DNA of 64,000 nucleotides from DASTBU01 sp035711845 (GTDB lineage: Bacteria; Acidobacteriota; Vicinamibacteria; Vicinamibacterales; 2-12-FULL-66-21), in contig DASTBU010000057.1 in NCBI GenBank assembly GCA_035711845.1, positions 24,886 through 88,885 on the forward strand. The letters are read 5' to 3'. Of the stretch, positions 17,661 through 25,978 are shown piece after piece. Every line of letters starts with the position of its first letter. The stretch's first letter is position 1. The notes beneath the pieces are model-generated. The model saw only the letters and a program-made list of their open reading frames with translations. It made no database searches and was not told the origin of the DNA. Position numbers and translations under genes: made by a program.

Positions 17661-18059
17661 GGCTGCAGAACCGCGGTATTGTAGCACCGCGTTTCGGCGC
17701 CGGTGATCCAGGCGGCAGTCCTCGAGCGCCGGTTCGAGCGGCCGGGGCTCAACACAATCGTTCACGCTCGCAATCCTTCAACTCCGGGCTCGCAACAATC
17801 GATGGTCGCACCTCCGGTTTCCTGATTCCTACGGACGCCGAGCCGGATCGGATTCAACCACAGCAGGGCCAGTCCACGGCGCAACCACAGCTGGTCGAGA
17901 CGGTCCCCCGACTGAGCGTGATCCAGCACAGCGGCGAGGGCAAGGCGAATCAATACTCCCAGTCGAGCATTCGCCCGCGTCCTTCAGACACCGACAGCGA
18001 TCGATACATCCGACCGACGGCGCGAGCCGTAGTCATAGGTGTTTACCGGGAGCAATGTC
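17661..18059. other. Divergent control region between sigma factor and TPR-DUF4331 operon
   Basis: About 400 bases without a convincing gene. GTGATCCAG occurs twice on the plus strand (about 17702 and 17918); TGATCC recalls the -35 of RpoE/ChrR-type ECF promoters, but I find no matching -10. The mRNA leader of the downstream operon carries GGGAG before the ATG at 18060. Confidence 0.4.
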
Positions 18060-19379
18060 ATGAAACGCTGGACAGTGTATTTCGCAGGTCTCGTGGTGTC
18101 GGTCGGCCTCTCTTCCGGATGCGCGCGCAAGGAGGCACAGGCGGCAGCCGCGCCATCGGTCAACCTCGATCCCTGCGCGGCGGCGCTCGCTCAGGGGCCG
18201 GAGCGAGACGACCGTGATCGGGCCATTGCGCGCCTGCAACAGCTGGCTCGCAGCCTCGCGTCGCCGGAGGGCGAGATCGAGCGTCTCGGCTACGCGTATG
18301 TCGCGCGCGCGCGAGTCAGCAGCGATCCAGGCGACTATACGCTCGCGGAACGGGCGGCTGCGTGTCTCGAGCGCAGACGCCCGGGGGATCCTGCCGCGCT
18401 GCTGCTGAAGGGCCACGTGCTCCATCAGCTCCATCGATTCGCCGAAGCAGAGAGAATCGCGCGCGACCTGGTGGCCAGGCGCTCGTTCGTCCTCGACTAC
18501 GGTCTGCTCGGCGACGCGGTCATGGAGCAGGGACGACTCGACGAAGCAGCCGACGTCTACCAGAAGATGATCGATCTCAAGCCGTTCTATCAGTCCTACA
18601 CCCGAGCAGCGCACCTGCGGTGGTTGAAGGGAGACCTGGACGGCGCAATCGACGTGATGCGGCTTGCGATCGGCGCCGCGAGCCCTCGAGATCCCGAGTC
18701 GGCTGCCTGGGCATGGACCCGGCTCGCCGCCTACGAGCTGCAGGCGGATCGGGCAGGCGCGGCAGCGACCGCCGCGCAGATGGCCCTGCGCTACCAGCCG
18801 GACTACCCGGCCGCTCTCCTCGTGCAGGGCCGCATTTTCCTGGCGACCGACCGACCCGCCGACGCCGTCGCTGTCCTCCGCAATGCCGCCCGGCTGAATC
18901 CGCTGCCCGAATACCAGTGGACGCTCGCCGACGCCCTGCGACTCCAGCGCCTCGACGACGAGGCGACCGCGATCGAGGCGGAGATGGTGGCGCGAGGTCG
19001 CATCACCGATCCGCGGACCCTCTCCCTCTACCTGGCGACCCGGCGCATGGACGCACCGACAGCAATCGCCCTGGCCGAAGAGGAGCTGCGCGCGCGCCGC
19101 GATGTCTTCACGCTCGACGCGCATGCCTGGGCGCTCGCGGCCAGCGGCCGCATCCGCGAGGCGCTGCCCGTCATCACGCGCGCTGTTGCCGAAGGTACCG
19201 AGGACGCGCGGCTGTTCCTCCATGCAGGCCTCATCAACGCGGCGGCCGGACGCGGCCGCGACGCGAAACGATGGCTGAACAAGGCCGAGCATCTCCGGTC
19301 GATGCTCCTGCCCTCCGAGCTCGAGGAGCTCGACAAGTCGCTGACCGGAACCGCACGTGAATCAGGAGAATTGAAATGA
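18060..19379 (+). CDS. TPR lipoprotein
   Basis: 439 residues. A lipoprotein signal ends at LSSGC (about residue 22). The mature protein is nearly all tetratricopeptide helices, for example YAYVARARVSSDPGDYTLAERAAACLE, LLGDAVMEQGRLDEAADVYQKMIDLKP and YPAALLVQGRIFLATDRPADAVAVL. It should sit on the periplasmic side of a membrane as a protein-binding scaffold. It overlaps the DUF4331 gene by four bases (ATGA), and the HupE-like gene follows, so the three are one operon. GGGAG upstream supports the start at 18060 over an in-frame codon at 18039. Confidence 0.85.
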   Translation: MKRWTVYFAGLVVSVGLSSGCARKEAQAAAAPSVNLDPCAAALAQGPERDDRDRAIARLQQLARSLASPEGEIERLGYAYVARARVSSDPGDYTLAERAAACLERRRPGDPAALLLKGHVLHQLHRFAEAERIARDLVARRSFVLDYGLLGDAVMEQGRLDEAADVYQKMIDLKPFYQSYTRAAHLRWLKGDLDGAIDVMRLAIGAASPRDPESAAWAWTRLAAYELQADRAGAAATAAQMALRYQPDYPAALLVQGRIFLATDRPADAVAVLRNAARLNPLPEYQWTLADALRLQRLDDEATAIEAEMVARGRITDPRTLSLYLATRRMDAPTAIALAEEELRARRDVFTLDAHAWALAASGRIREALPVITRAVAEGTEDARLFLHAGLINAAAGRGRDAKRWLNKAEHLRSMLLPSELEELDKSLTGTARESGELK

Positions 19380-20839
19380 GAAGACTGTTGCATCGCACAC
19401 TGCCGCTGATGGCGGCAGCCGGATTCCTGCTCGCAGGATCCACGGACGCGCTCGCGTCCAGCCACATGGACGCGCCGCTCATCACCCTGGACGACGCTGC
19501 GAACACGACTGACGTGTACGCATTCGTCCAGGACGAGAACGGACGGAAATCGCTGGTCACTGCCCTCGGCGTCTACCCGTTCGAGGAACCAGGCATCGGC
19601 CCCAACAAGTTCAACTTCGACGACAACGTGCTCTACGCGATTCACGTCGCGTCCGGCGATGACGTCGCCGCCGGCCGCCCGACCTACTCCTATGAGTTCC
19701 GCTTCAGGACCAAGTTCAAGAACAGGAAGACCATCCTGCAGTCGTACCTCGATGTGATCAACGACGTGGACGACGCCGCGCAGAACCTGACCCAGTTCTA
19801 CACGGTGACGAAAGTCGACGGGCGCACAGGGCGCCGCACGAAGCTCGGCGACGGCGTCGTCCCACCGAACAATCAGGGAAACGCCACGCCGTTCTACAAC
19901 CAGGGCGACAACGGCGAGAACCCGGCGAAGGACGGCGTCGCCACGTTCGAGGAGCTCGACAAGTACACACAGCAGTCCATCGCCGCGCTCGACAGCGGCT
20001 ACATCGCCTTCGCCGGGCAGCGCGACGACGGCTTCTACGCGGACATCCAGGCGGTCTTCGATCTGCTGAAGCTGCGGAACCCGGGCAGGGACTCACAGGG
20101 CGGCTTCAACCTGCACCTCATGGCGCTCGCCATACCGGTCGATGAGCTCGGCGGAGACCGGCAGATGGCGGGTGTCTACGCCACGACGAGCCGCCGCCGC
20201 TTCACGGTGCTCGCCGACGGTCTCGCCAAGAGCGAGGTGATCGGTGACTGGGTCCAGGTCGCGCGCCAGGGCAACCCCCTGTTCAACGAAGGCCTCGTCG
20301 CGGTCCAGGACAAGGATCTGTACAGCCGGACGCAGCCGTCCAGCGACAAGGCCCTGTTCAGCAAGTACGCCGAGAAGCCCGAGCTGGCAAAGCTGCTCAA
20401 TCGGCTGGTGTTCGAGCCCGACATCCCCGGGATCGAAACCGGCCGCACTGACATCGCGGGTATCTTCATTCCCGATGTGATCAAGGTGGATCTCTCGACG
20501 GGATCGGCGCGTCTCGCCGGCGGCGGACCGACCCACCCGACCAACCCCGATGATCCAGGGTTCTCGCGCCTGAGCATCTTCGGCGACGATGTGCTCGTGA
20601 GCCAGATTCAGCCCGGGTTCGGCAACGGCGTCATTCCCGGCGGCTGGCCGAACGGCCGGCGGTTCGGCGACGACGTGGTCGATATCGCCGTGACTGCGCT
20701 CATCAGCGACCTGCGCACGAGTCCGCCGATCATCCGCGGCCCCGCAGGCGACAACGTCAACGCAAATGACACGGCGTTCAACAAGGTGTTCCCGTACGAG
20801 TCGACGCCCCAGAACGGGCGGCGCCACGTCCATCACTGA
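19376..20839 (+). CDS. DUF4331 domain secreted protein
   Basis: 487 residues with a signal peptide (about 1-28, DALASS). The mature start SSHMDAPLITLDDAANTTDVYAFV is the classic DUF4331 opening: a conserved SSHxDAP string and acidic residues. It continues through the family segments FNFDDNVLYAIHVASGD and YSYEFRFRTKF and an Asp/Asn-rich C-terminal half. Its function is not established. It is translationally coupled to the TPR lipoprotein upstream and followed at once by a HupE-like membrane protein, suggesting an exported metal-binding or envelope-stress module. Confidence 0.9.
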   Translation: MRRLLHRTLPLMAAAGFLLAGSTDALASSHMDAPLITLDDAANTTDVYAFVQDENGRKSLVTALGVYPFEEPGIGPNKFNFDDNVLYAIHVASGDDVAAGRPTYSYEFRFRTKFKNRKTILQSYLDVINDVDDAAQNLTQFYTVTKVDGRTGRRTKLGDGVVPPNNQGNATPFYNQGDNGENPAKDGVATFEELDKYTQQSIAALDSGYIAFAGQRDDGFYADIQAVFDLLKLRNPGRDSQGGFNLHLMALAIPVDELGGDRQMAGVYATTSRRRFTVLADGLAKSEVIGDWVQVARQGNPLFNEGLVAVQDKDLYSRTQPSSDKALFSKYAEKPELAKLLNRLVFEPDIPGIETGRTDIAGIFIPDVIKVDLSTGSARLAGGGPTHPTNPDDPGFSRLSIFGDDVLVSQIQPGFGNGVIPGGWPNGRRFGDDVVDIAVTALISDLRTSPPIIRGPAGDNVNANDTAFNKVFPYESTPQNGRRHVHH

Positions 20840-20840
20840 G

Positions 20841-21884
20841 GTGTCCGTCTTCTTTCACCCACGTCTGTCGAAGGCCGCCACTCTCCTCGTGGCGGCTTTC
20901 GTGTTCGCCCTGCCGCGTGCCGCGCGCGCACACGACCCCGGGCTCAGCGCCCTCGAGATCCGTGCAGAAGGCGCGCGGATCGCAGTCGCGCTGTCGCTGG
21001 CCGCATCCGATGCGCAGATAGCGAAGGACGCCAGCGGAACGCTCGAGCGTTTCGCGACGGATTCGATTCAGCTGTCGCTTGACGGCGTACGCCTGGCGGA
21101 CGCCGCCGTGCGCGTTGACGATCAGGGCGCTGCGGGCTCGACCGTCACCTTGACCTTCGAACGCGCTGCCGGATCCCGCCTGCTGGTCCGATCCGACGCA
21201 GCTCGTCGCCTTGCGCGCGGCCATCGCCAATTGCTCACGATCCGCGCCTTCGATCGGCGCATTGTCGAACGCATGCTCGGCGCGCAGGCGGAGGCCATCG
21301 ATATCGACCTTGGCATGGAGCCACGCCGCTCGGCGGTCGCGCGCCAGTTCTTCGCGCTCGGGTTGCGCCACATTCTCGGCGGCTACGATCATCTGCTGTT
21401 CCTCGCCGCGCTGCTGCTCGGCGTCATCCACTTGCGCACCGTCGTCAAGACCGTCACCGCCTTCACCGTTGCGCATTCTCTGACGCTGTCGCTGGCAGTG
21501 GCGGGAATCGTCCATGTGCCGGCGGGAATCGTGGAGCCGCTGATCGCGGCGTCGATCGTGTGGGTGGGCATCGAGAACCTGACCCGAGGCCAGATGGACT
21601 CGCGCTGGAAGCTCACCTTCGCGTTCGGCCTGGTTCACGGACTCGGTTTCGCCGGCGCGCTGCAGGACCTTGGCGTTGGATCGGGCGGCGCGGACGTCGC
21701 GACGCCGCTCGCAGGCTTCAATATCGGCGTCGAGGCGGGCCAGATCGGCATTGCCATGGTGCTGTGGCCGCTCATGCGCCAGCTGAACGCGCGGCAGCAA
21801 CTGCGAATTCGCTTCGCGCCGGCGTGTTCGCTGGCGGTGGTCGCCGCGGGCCTCTACTGGATGATGGAGCGAGCGTTCCTGTGA
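20841..21884 (+). CDS. HupE/UreJ-like membrane protein with periplasmic domain
   Basis: 347 residues. A signal peptide (to AARA) leads into H-D at the mature N-terminus and a beta-rich periplasmic domain (about 30-175). Then comes a six-helix HupE/UreJ_2 membrane domain opening with FFALGLRHILGGYDHLLFLAALLLGV, where the His/Asp are the family's likely metal ligands. Further helices include AHSLTLSLAVAGIV and FAFGLVHGLGFAGALQDLG. HupE relatives move nickel or cobalt, but this long form is uncharacterised. GTG at 20841, one base after the DUF4331 stop codon, is the likely start; a frame opening earlier overlaps DUF4331 by 74 bases without a signal peptide. Confidence 0.82.
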   Translation: MSVFFHPRLSKAATLLVAAFVFALPRAARAHDPGLSALEIRAEGARIAVALSLAASDAQIAKDASGTLERFATDSIQLSLDGVRLADAAVRVDDQGAAGSTVTLTFERAAGSRLLVRSDAARRLARGHRQLLTIRAFDRRIVERMLGAQAEAIDIDLGMEPRRSAVARQFFALGLRHILGGYDHLLFLAALLLGVIHLRTVVKTVTAFTVAHSLTLSLAVAGIVHVPAGIVEPLIAASIVWVGIENLTRGQMDSRWKLTFAFGLVHGLGFAGALQDLGVGSGGADVATPLAGFNIGVEAGQIGIAMVLWPLMRQLNARQQLRIRFAPACSLAVVAAGLYWMMERAFL

Positions 21885-22021
21885 AGCAGCGGCCCGGCCG
21901 CGTACACGGCGGCGAGCCAGCTGGTTGGCGTGCTATGGGAACAGGCCATTCACGCTGACCGCTTCGATCTGATTGCGCTGTGGGGAGGACACCACGTTGC
22001 GGGCGAGCGCCACCCAGGTGA

Positions 22022-22897
22022 TCAGCGCTTTCTCGCAACGACCCGGAGGCGGTACGTATCCTTCCCGGCCGTGGACGAAGGCCGATCCCGTGCCCGTTCG
22101 GCGAGGCCTTCCCCTTCGTCTGCGAGCCGGAGATCGAAGTCCTGTTCGACGAAGAGATCCGTGAGCTCCCTGCCTGTTCGAATGACGTAGCCCCCTTTCC
22201 TTCTCGCGTACTCGTACACCGCGCGGCCCAACTCCTCGGGGTCGACGCTCACCAAGGGATGCGTCCGGGCCGCAGCGGCGACGCGCTGCGCGAGCTCCCT
22301 CGCCTCGTCTTCCCTGTAGAAGGCCAATTGCGCCTGGCTGTTGGGCCGAATGCGCTGTGTCGTAATCACGATCCCGCCAGGCCGAAGCAGCGAGTGCCAA
22401 TGGGACACGAGCCGCCGCCGCGATTCCGGATCGAATCGAGCCAGAAAGTTGTGCGTGCAGACCAGATCGAACGGCTCCTCCGTCGCGTAGTCGAGGACGT
22501 CGGTGCGACTCGTCGAGAGCGCCACACCGTAGCGATCGGCATACCAGCGATTGAGGAAGAGCGACGTCTCGCACCTGTCGATCACGGTGGCGTGCAGGGG
22601 CCCACGCTCCTGCGTGAACGCGTGATTCAAGTGGGCCAGCATCGAGTAATCGGCCGTGGCCGACACGAGCACGCGGCGATAGCCGCCAGAACGCGCGCAA
22701 TCGCGAAAGGTGCGCACGAGGAAGTCGGTATTCGTGCGTATCGAGGTGATGATGCCCAGCAGCCGCAGGTACTGCCAGACGCGGTGGTACCACAGGCAGG
22801 TGCCGGCGGGATCGCCGCGGTCGCACAGACGCGGCGCTGCATCCCAGGCGAGCCGAGCGCTCTCCGACAAGGGCTCTACGACGCCCGGTTCGCTCAT
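22022..22897 (-). CDS. Class I SAM-dependent methyltransferase
   Basis: 291 residues. A Rossmann-type methyltransferase core lies at about 75-215: motif I is atypical (RRVLVSATADYSMLAHL instead of a Gly-rich loop), followed by ATVIDRCETSLFLNRWYADRYG, the acidic SRTDVLDYATEEPFDLVCTH, and the late motif LLRPGGIVITTQRIRP. The substrate is unknown. The ATG at 22897 overlaps the tctB stop codon (ATGA), so it is the last gene of the receptor-tctC-tctA-tctB block. A small-molecule methyltransferase acting on the imported compound is my inference from that link. Confidence 0.75.
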   Translation of the reverse strand: MSEPGVVEPLSESARLAWDAAPRLCDRGDPAGTCLWYHRVWQYLRLLGIITSIRTNTDFLVRTFRDCARSGGYRRVLVSATADYSMLAHLNHAFTQERGPLHATVIDRCETSLFLNRWYADRYGVALSTSRTDVLDYATEEPFDLVCTHNFLARFDPESRRRLVSHWHSLLRPGGIVITTQRIRPNSQAQLAFYREDEARELAQRVAAAARTHPLVSVDPEELGRAVYEYARRKGGYVIRTGRELTDLFVEQDFDLRLADEGEGLAERARDRPSSTAGKDTYRLRVVARKR

Positions 22898-23388
22898 TTG
22901 GCAATCCACTCGAACAGCCATCCCTCCAAGAGCGTCTGGCCCAACGCACGCTCGAAGCAGAAATGCAGGACCAGGATGGCGGCGAGGCCACCCGCGAATG
23001 TCGTGCGCCACGATTCCCGGAGCCACATCCGCTGGCACAGCATGACGCCGATCGTGCCGCCGGCCACCATCCCGCCCGCCAGCACCAGCCCCGTGACCAG
23101 GAGGAGCCAGGCCACGGCTTCCGCCTCCTTCGATCTCGTGGCCGCGTGGCCGCCGGGCTGCGGTGTTCGCACGTCGCGCGGCGAGCCGTCCGACCCTCGG
23201 TCTGCCGAGGAACCACCCTGCCGGATCTCGACATACATCTGCCAGGCAGCCAGCAGTAGCGCCGGGATGCCGACGACGAGCGGCACGAGCCGGGCTTCGT
23301 GCCTGTAGCCAGCCGCTGTCACAACCATCGATCCGAAGATCGCGAACATCAGGAAGGCGACGATCGCGTGCAGGTCAAACAGACGCAC
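22894..23388 (-). CDS. tctB: Tripartite tricarboxylate transporter, small membrane subunit TctB
   Basis: 164 residues with four hydrophobic helices (AIVAFLMFAIFGSMVV, LVPLVVGIPALLLAAWQMYV, AVAWLLLVTGLVLAGGMVAGG, TFAGGLAAILVLHFCFERALG), the TctB layout, and a charged loop between helices 2 and 3. It pairs with TctA in the inner membrane. A GTG at 23388 is the likely start, overlapping tctA by 14 bases; no ATG lies nearby in frame. Gene order here is C-A-B, whereas C-B-A is common in proteobacteria. Confidence 0.8.
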   Translation of the reverse strand: MRLFDLHAIVAFLMFAIFGSMVVTAAGYRHEARLVPLVVGIPALLLAAWQMYVEIRQGGSSADRGSDGSPRDVRTPQPGGHAATRSKEAEAVAWLLLVTGLVLAGGMVAGGTIGVMLCQRMWLRESWRTTFAGGLAAILVLHFCFERALGQTLLEGWLFEWIAK

Positions 23389-24874
23389 GAGCTTCCTCCC
23401 CGCGTGCCCTCGCCCGGTGCACCGCGACGATGACGGTAGCCAGGGCGGCAATGGCAAGCGTCAAGGCAAGCGGACGCATGACGAACCTCCAGCCCCAGAT
23501 CGCGAGCGACTGATGCAGAGAGATGTCCATGATGGGGCCGAGCACCAGACCGATGACGAAGGGGGCGCGGGGCCAGTCGCAGCGTTTGAGCCCGTAGCCC
23601 AGGAGCCCGAGGCCCACGAGCAGGATCAGACTCTCGGAATCCCCGCTCCCGAGATAGGCGCCGACGAGCGTGAGCACCATGACGAACGGCACGAGCAGGC
23701 CGACCCTGAGGAAGGGCACGAGCGCCAGCCAGCGGCCGATCGCGAAGAACAGGAGCGCTGCCAGGATGTTGGCAATCACGAGCGTCCAGATGAGCACCCA
23801 GACGAGATCCATCCGATCGATGGCCATCCGGGGACCTGGCTGGATGCCCAGCATGACGAGGGCGCCGAGCATCACGGCCATGCCGGAGCTGCCTGGAATG
23901 CCGAAGAACAGCGTGGGCAGGAGGGCGCCGCCTTCTTTCGAGTTGTTCGCCGCTTCGGGCCCGATCACGCCTTCCACAGCCCCTTTGCCGAAGCGTTCGG
24001 GCGTCGGCGAGCTCTGCACGGCGTGGCCGTACGAGGCCCAGGAGGCCACATCGCCCCCAAGGCCGGGAACCAGCCCGATGAACGCGCCGATCACGGAGGT
24101 TCGAACTGTGAGTCCCCAGTGCACGCCAACGTCACGAACCCCACGCCAGAGATCGGCGGAACGATAACGCGGGCTCCCGGTCGGCGGAGCCGCGGAGCCC
24201 CTGCTGGCGGCCAGCGCGATGATCTCGGGAATCGTGAACATCCCGAGCACGGAGGTGATGACCGGTATCCCGTCCCACAGGAAGGCTCTCCCGAGGGTGA
24301 ATCGGTGAACGCCGGTTTGCGGCTCGGTGCCCACGAAGGCGAGCATGAGCCCGAGGGCGCCGACGAGCACGCCCTTGACGAGGTGCTCGCCGCTGACCGC
24401 TGCGATGAAGGTCACGCCGAGCACACCCAGGAAGAAGAACTCGGCCGGCCCGAAGGCAAGGATCGTCGGCTGGACGACGGGAATGAGCAACGCCAGGAAC
24501 AGCGCGCCAATAACGCCGCCTGCCGCTGACGCGGCAAGGCTGGCGCCCAGCGCGCGGCCGGCCTCCCCACGGCGGGCCATCGGGTGGCCGTCACACACCG
24601 TGGCGGCATCGGGGCCTGTCCCGGGGATACCGAGGAGGATGCTCGGGATCGACCCGCCGGTGTGCACGACCGAGTGCATCGCCAGGAGGAACACGGAACC
24701 CGGTACGGGCTCCAGCCCGAAGATGAACGGGATGGCCACCACGATGCCGAGCTTTCCCCCGAGCCCCGGCACCGCGCCGAACATCATTCCCATCGGAATG
24801 GCGGCGAGCATCAGGCCCCACAGCTCGAGATCCGTCACGAGGGTGAGGAGGCTGTTGACGACGATCGGGTCCAT
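23375..24874 (-). CDS. tctA: Tripartite tricarboxylate transporter, large permease TctA
   Basis: 499 residues, the usual TctA length, with about 11-12 TM helices. Family signatures are clear in both halves: MMFGAVPGLGGKLGIVVAIPF near residue 30 and FIGLVPGLGGDVASWASYGHA near 260, plus SIPSILLGIPGTGPDAATVCDG and LPTLFFGIPGSSGMAV. It uses the ion gradient to import carboxylates delivered by the TctC binding protein. The start at 24874 (MDPIVVNSL) fits the family; residues upstream are not hydrophobic. It lies between tctC and tctB on one transcript. Confidence 0.93.
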   Translation of the reverse strand: MDPIVVNSLLTLVTDLELWGLMLAAIPMGMMFGAVPGLGGKLGIVVAIPFIFGLEPVPGSVFLLAMHSVVHTGGSIPSILLGIPGTGPDAATVCDGHPMARRGEAGRALGASLAASAAGGVIGALFLALLIPVVQPTILAFGPAEFFFLGVLGVTFIAAVSGEHLVKGVLVGALGLMLAFVGTEPQTGVHRFTLGRAFLWDGIPVITSVLGMFTIPEIIALAASRGSAAPPTGSPRYRSADLWRGVRDVGVHWGLTVRTSVIGAFIGLVPGLGGDVASWASYGHAVQSSPTPERFGKGAVEGVIGPEAANNSKEGGALLPTLFFGIPGSSGMAVMLGALVMLGIQPGPRMAIDRMDLVWVLIWTLVIANILAALLFFAIGRWLALVPFLRVGLLVPFVMVLTLVGAYLGSGDSESLILLVGLGLLGYGLKRCDWPRAPFVIGLVLGPIMDISLHQSLAIWGWRFVMRPLALTLAIAALATVIVAVHRARARGEEARASV

Positions 24875-24914
24875 GTGCAACGGGCGGTGAGCGGGATTGG
24901 CTCGGTGAACGCGC

Positions 24915-25958
24915 TCAGGGGGCGTGCCCGGAGCCGGCAACAGAGGCGATGAGAGCCACGAGATCGGGCGCCGCATCCAGCAGGCGATGGATCTCGTTGG
25001 CCAGCGTCGCGCCATCCATCGGAGCGATCGGGATGTCGAGCTTGCGAGCTTCCGCGAGGAGCCCAGGGTCGCCGAGCGCCGACGTATAGGCCTCGCGGAG
25101 CGCAGCGAGCCGGTCCTCCCGGATCCCCGGCGGTCCGGCCGTCCACCGCTGAAGCTTGTTGAGTAATGCCATGAACTCCACGACCTGCCTCCCCTGGGCC
25201 GAGGTCACGAGATCCATCGCATCCGGGATACGCGCGTCCACCTCGCCGCTGTCTCCCACGCGAAGCAGCGCGTGCCCGAAACCGTTGGCAACGAACGGCC
25301 GGCTGATGCTATCCGATCCGACCTCCCCGTCCACCTCGCCCCGCATCATGCTGAGCTGCGCCTCACGTGATGCGAGGCCGAAGACGAACTTGACCCGCAG
25401 CCCGAGCACGTGCGCCAGCAGCAGCGCATCGTAGTAGCTCTGATTGCCCATACCGTTGGTCGCCATCAGGAGTGGCCGCTTCGCCCGCCTTACATCCTCC
25501 AGGGAACGAAAGCCCGATCTGGACGACACGGTGAGCACGCGCGACTCGATCCCCGCCTTGCCGATCCAGCTCGCGTGCCTCAAGTCGCCGGCCAGCCCCT
25601 CGCGGCCGAGCAACTGCGCGTAGATCAGGCCCGTGTTGAAGGTACCGACGGTCAACCCATCTGGCCGAGCGGCTAGAATCGCGTTCGCGCCCTTGATGTG
25701 GCCGCCGCCCGGCACGTTCCGCACCACAACCGTCCGCACACCGAGATGCTTCGGCAGGTACCTCGAGACCAGTCGACCGTACGTGTCGTACCCGCCGCCC
25801 GGAGCGGTCGAGACGATGTAAGTCATCGTCCGGCCGCGGAAGAACTCGCGCGCAGTGGTCGAGGTGTCGTCGCCGGAACTGCCGCCGGCGCATGCCCAGA
25901 GAGCGGCAGCGGCCACGGCCGACGCGACGGCAACCATTCGACGGCCGGCAGGTGTCAT
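24915..25958 (-). CDS. tctC: Tripartite tricarboxylate transporter substrate-binding protein TctC
   Basis: 347 residues. An N-terminal signal ends LWACAGGSS, which could be a lipobox (acylated Cys about residue 27). The binding-protein fold follows: MTYIVSTAPGGGYDTYGRLVSRYLPKHL, VVVRNVPGGGHIKGANAILAARPDGLTVG, then the hinge and second lobe (MMRGEVDGEVGSDSI). The ligand of TctC proteins is usually a carboxylate, but it varies and cannot be read here. It starts 20 bases after the TonB-dependent receptor stop codon, so the outer-membrane receptor and periplasmic binding protein are probably co-expressed. Confidence 0.9.
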   Translation of the reverse strand: MTPAGRRMVAVASAVAAAALWACAGGSSGDDTSTTAREFFRGRTMTYIVSTAPGGGYDTYGRLVSRYLPKHLGVRTVVVRNVPGGGHIKGANAILAARPDGLTVGTFNTGLIYAQLLGREGLAGDLRHASWIGKAGIESRVLTVSSRSGFRSLEDVRRAKRPLLMATNGMGNQSYYDALLLAHVLGLRVKFVFGLASREAQLSMMRGEVDGEVGSDSISRPFVANGFGHALLRVGDSGEVDARIPDAMDLVTSAQGRQVVEFMALLNKLQRWTAGPPGIREDRLAALREAYTSALGDPGLLAEARKLDIPIAPMDGATLANEIHRLLDAAPDLVALIASVAGSGHAP

Positions 25959-25978
25959 GGGGGGCGTCCCACAGGGTT

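Noticed and set aside
17762..17953. Short minus-strand frame upstream of the sigma gene
   Set aside because: No ribosome site or known fold; sits in the divergent control region.
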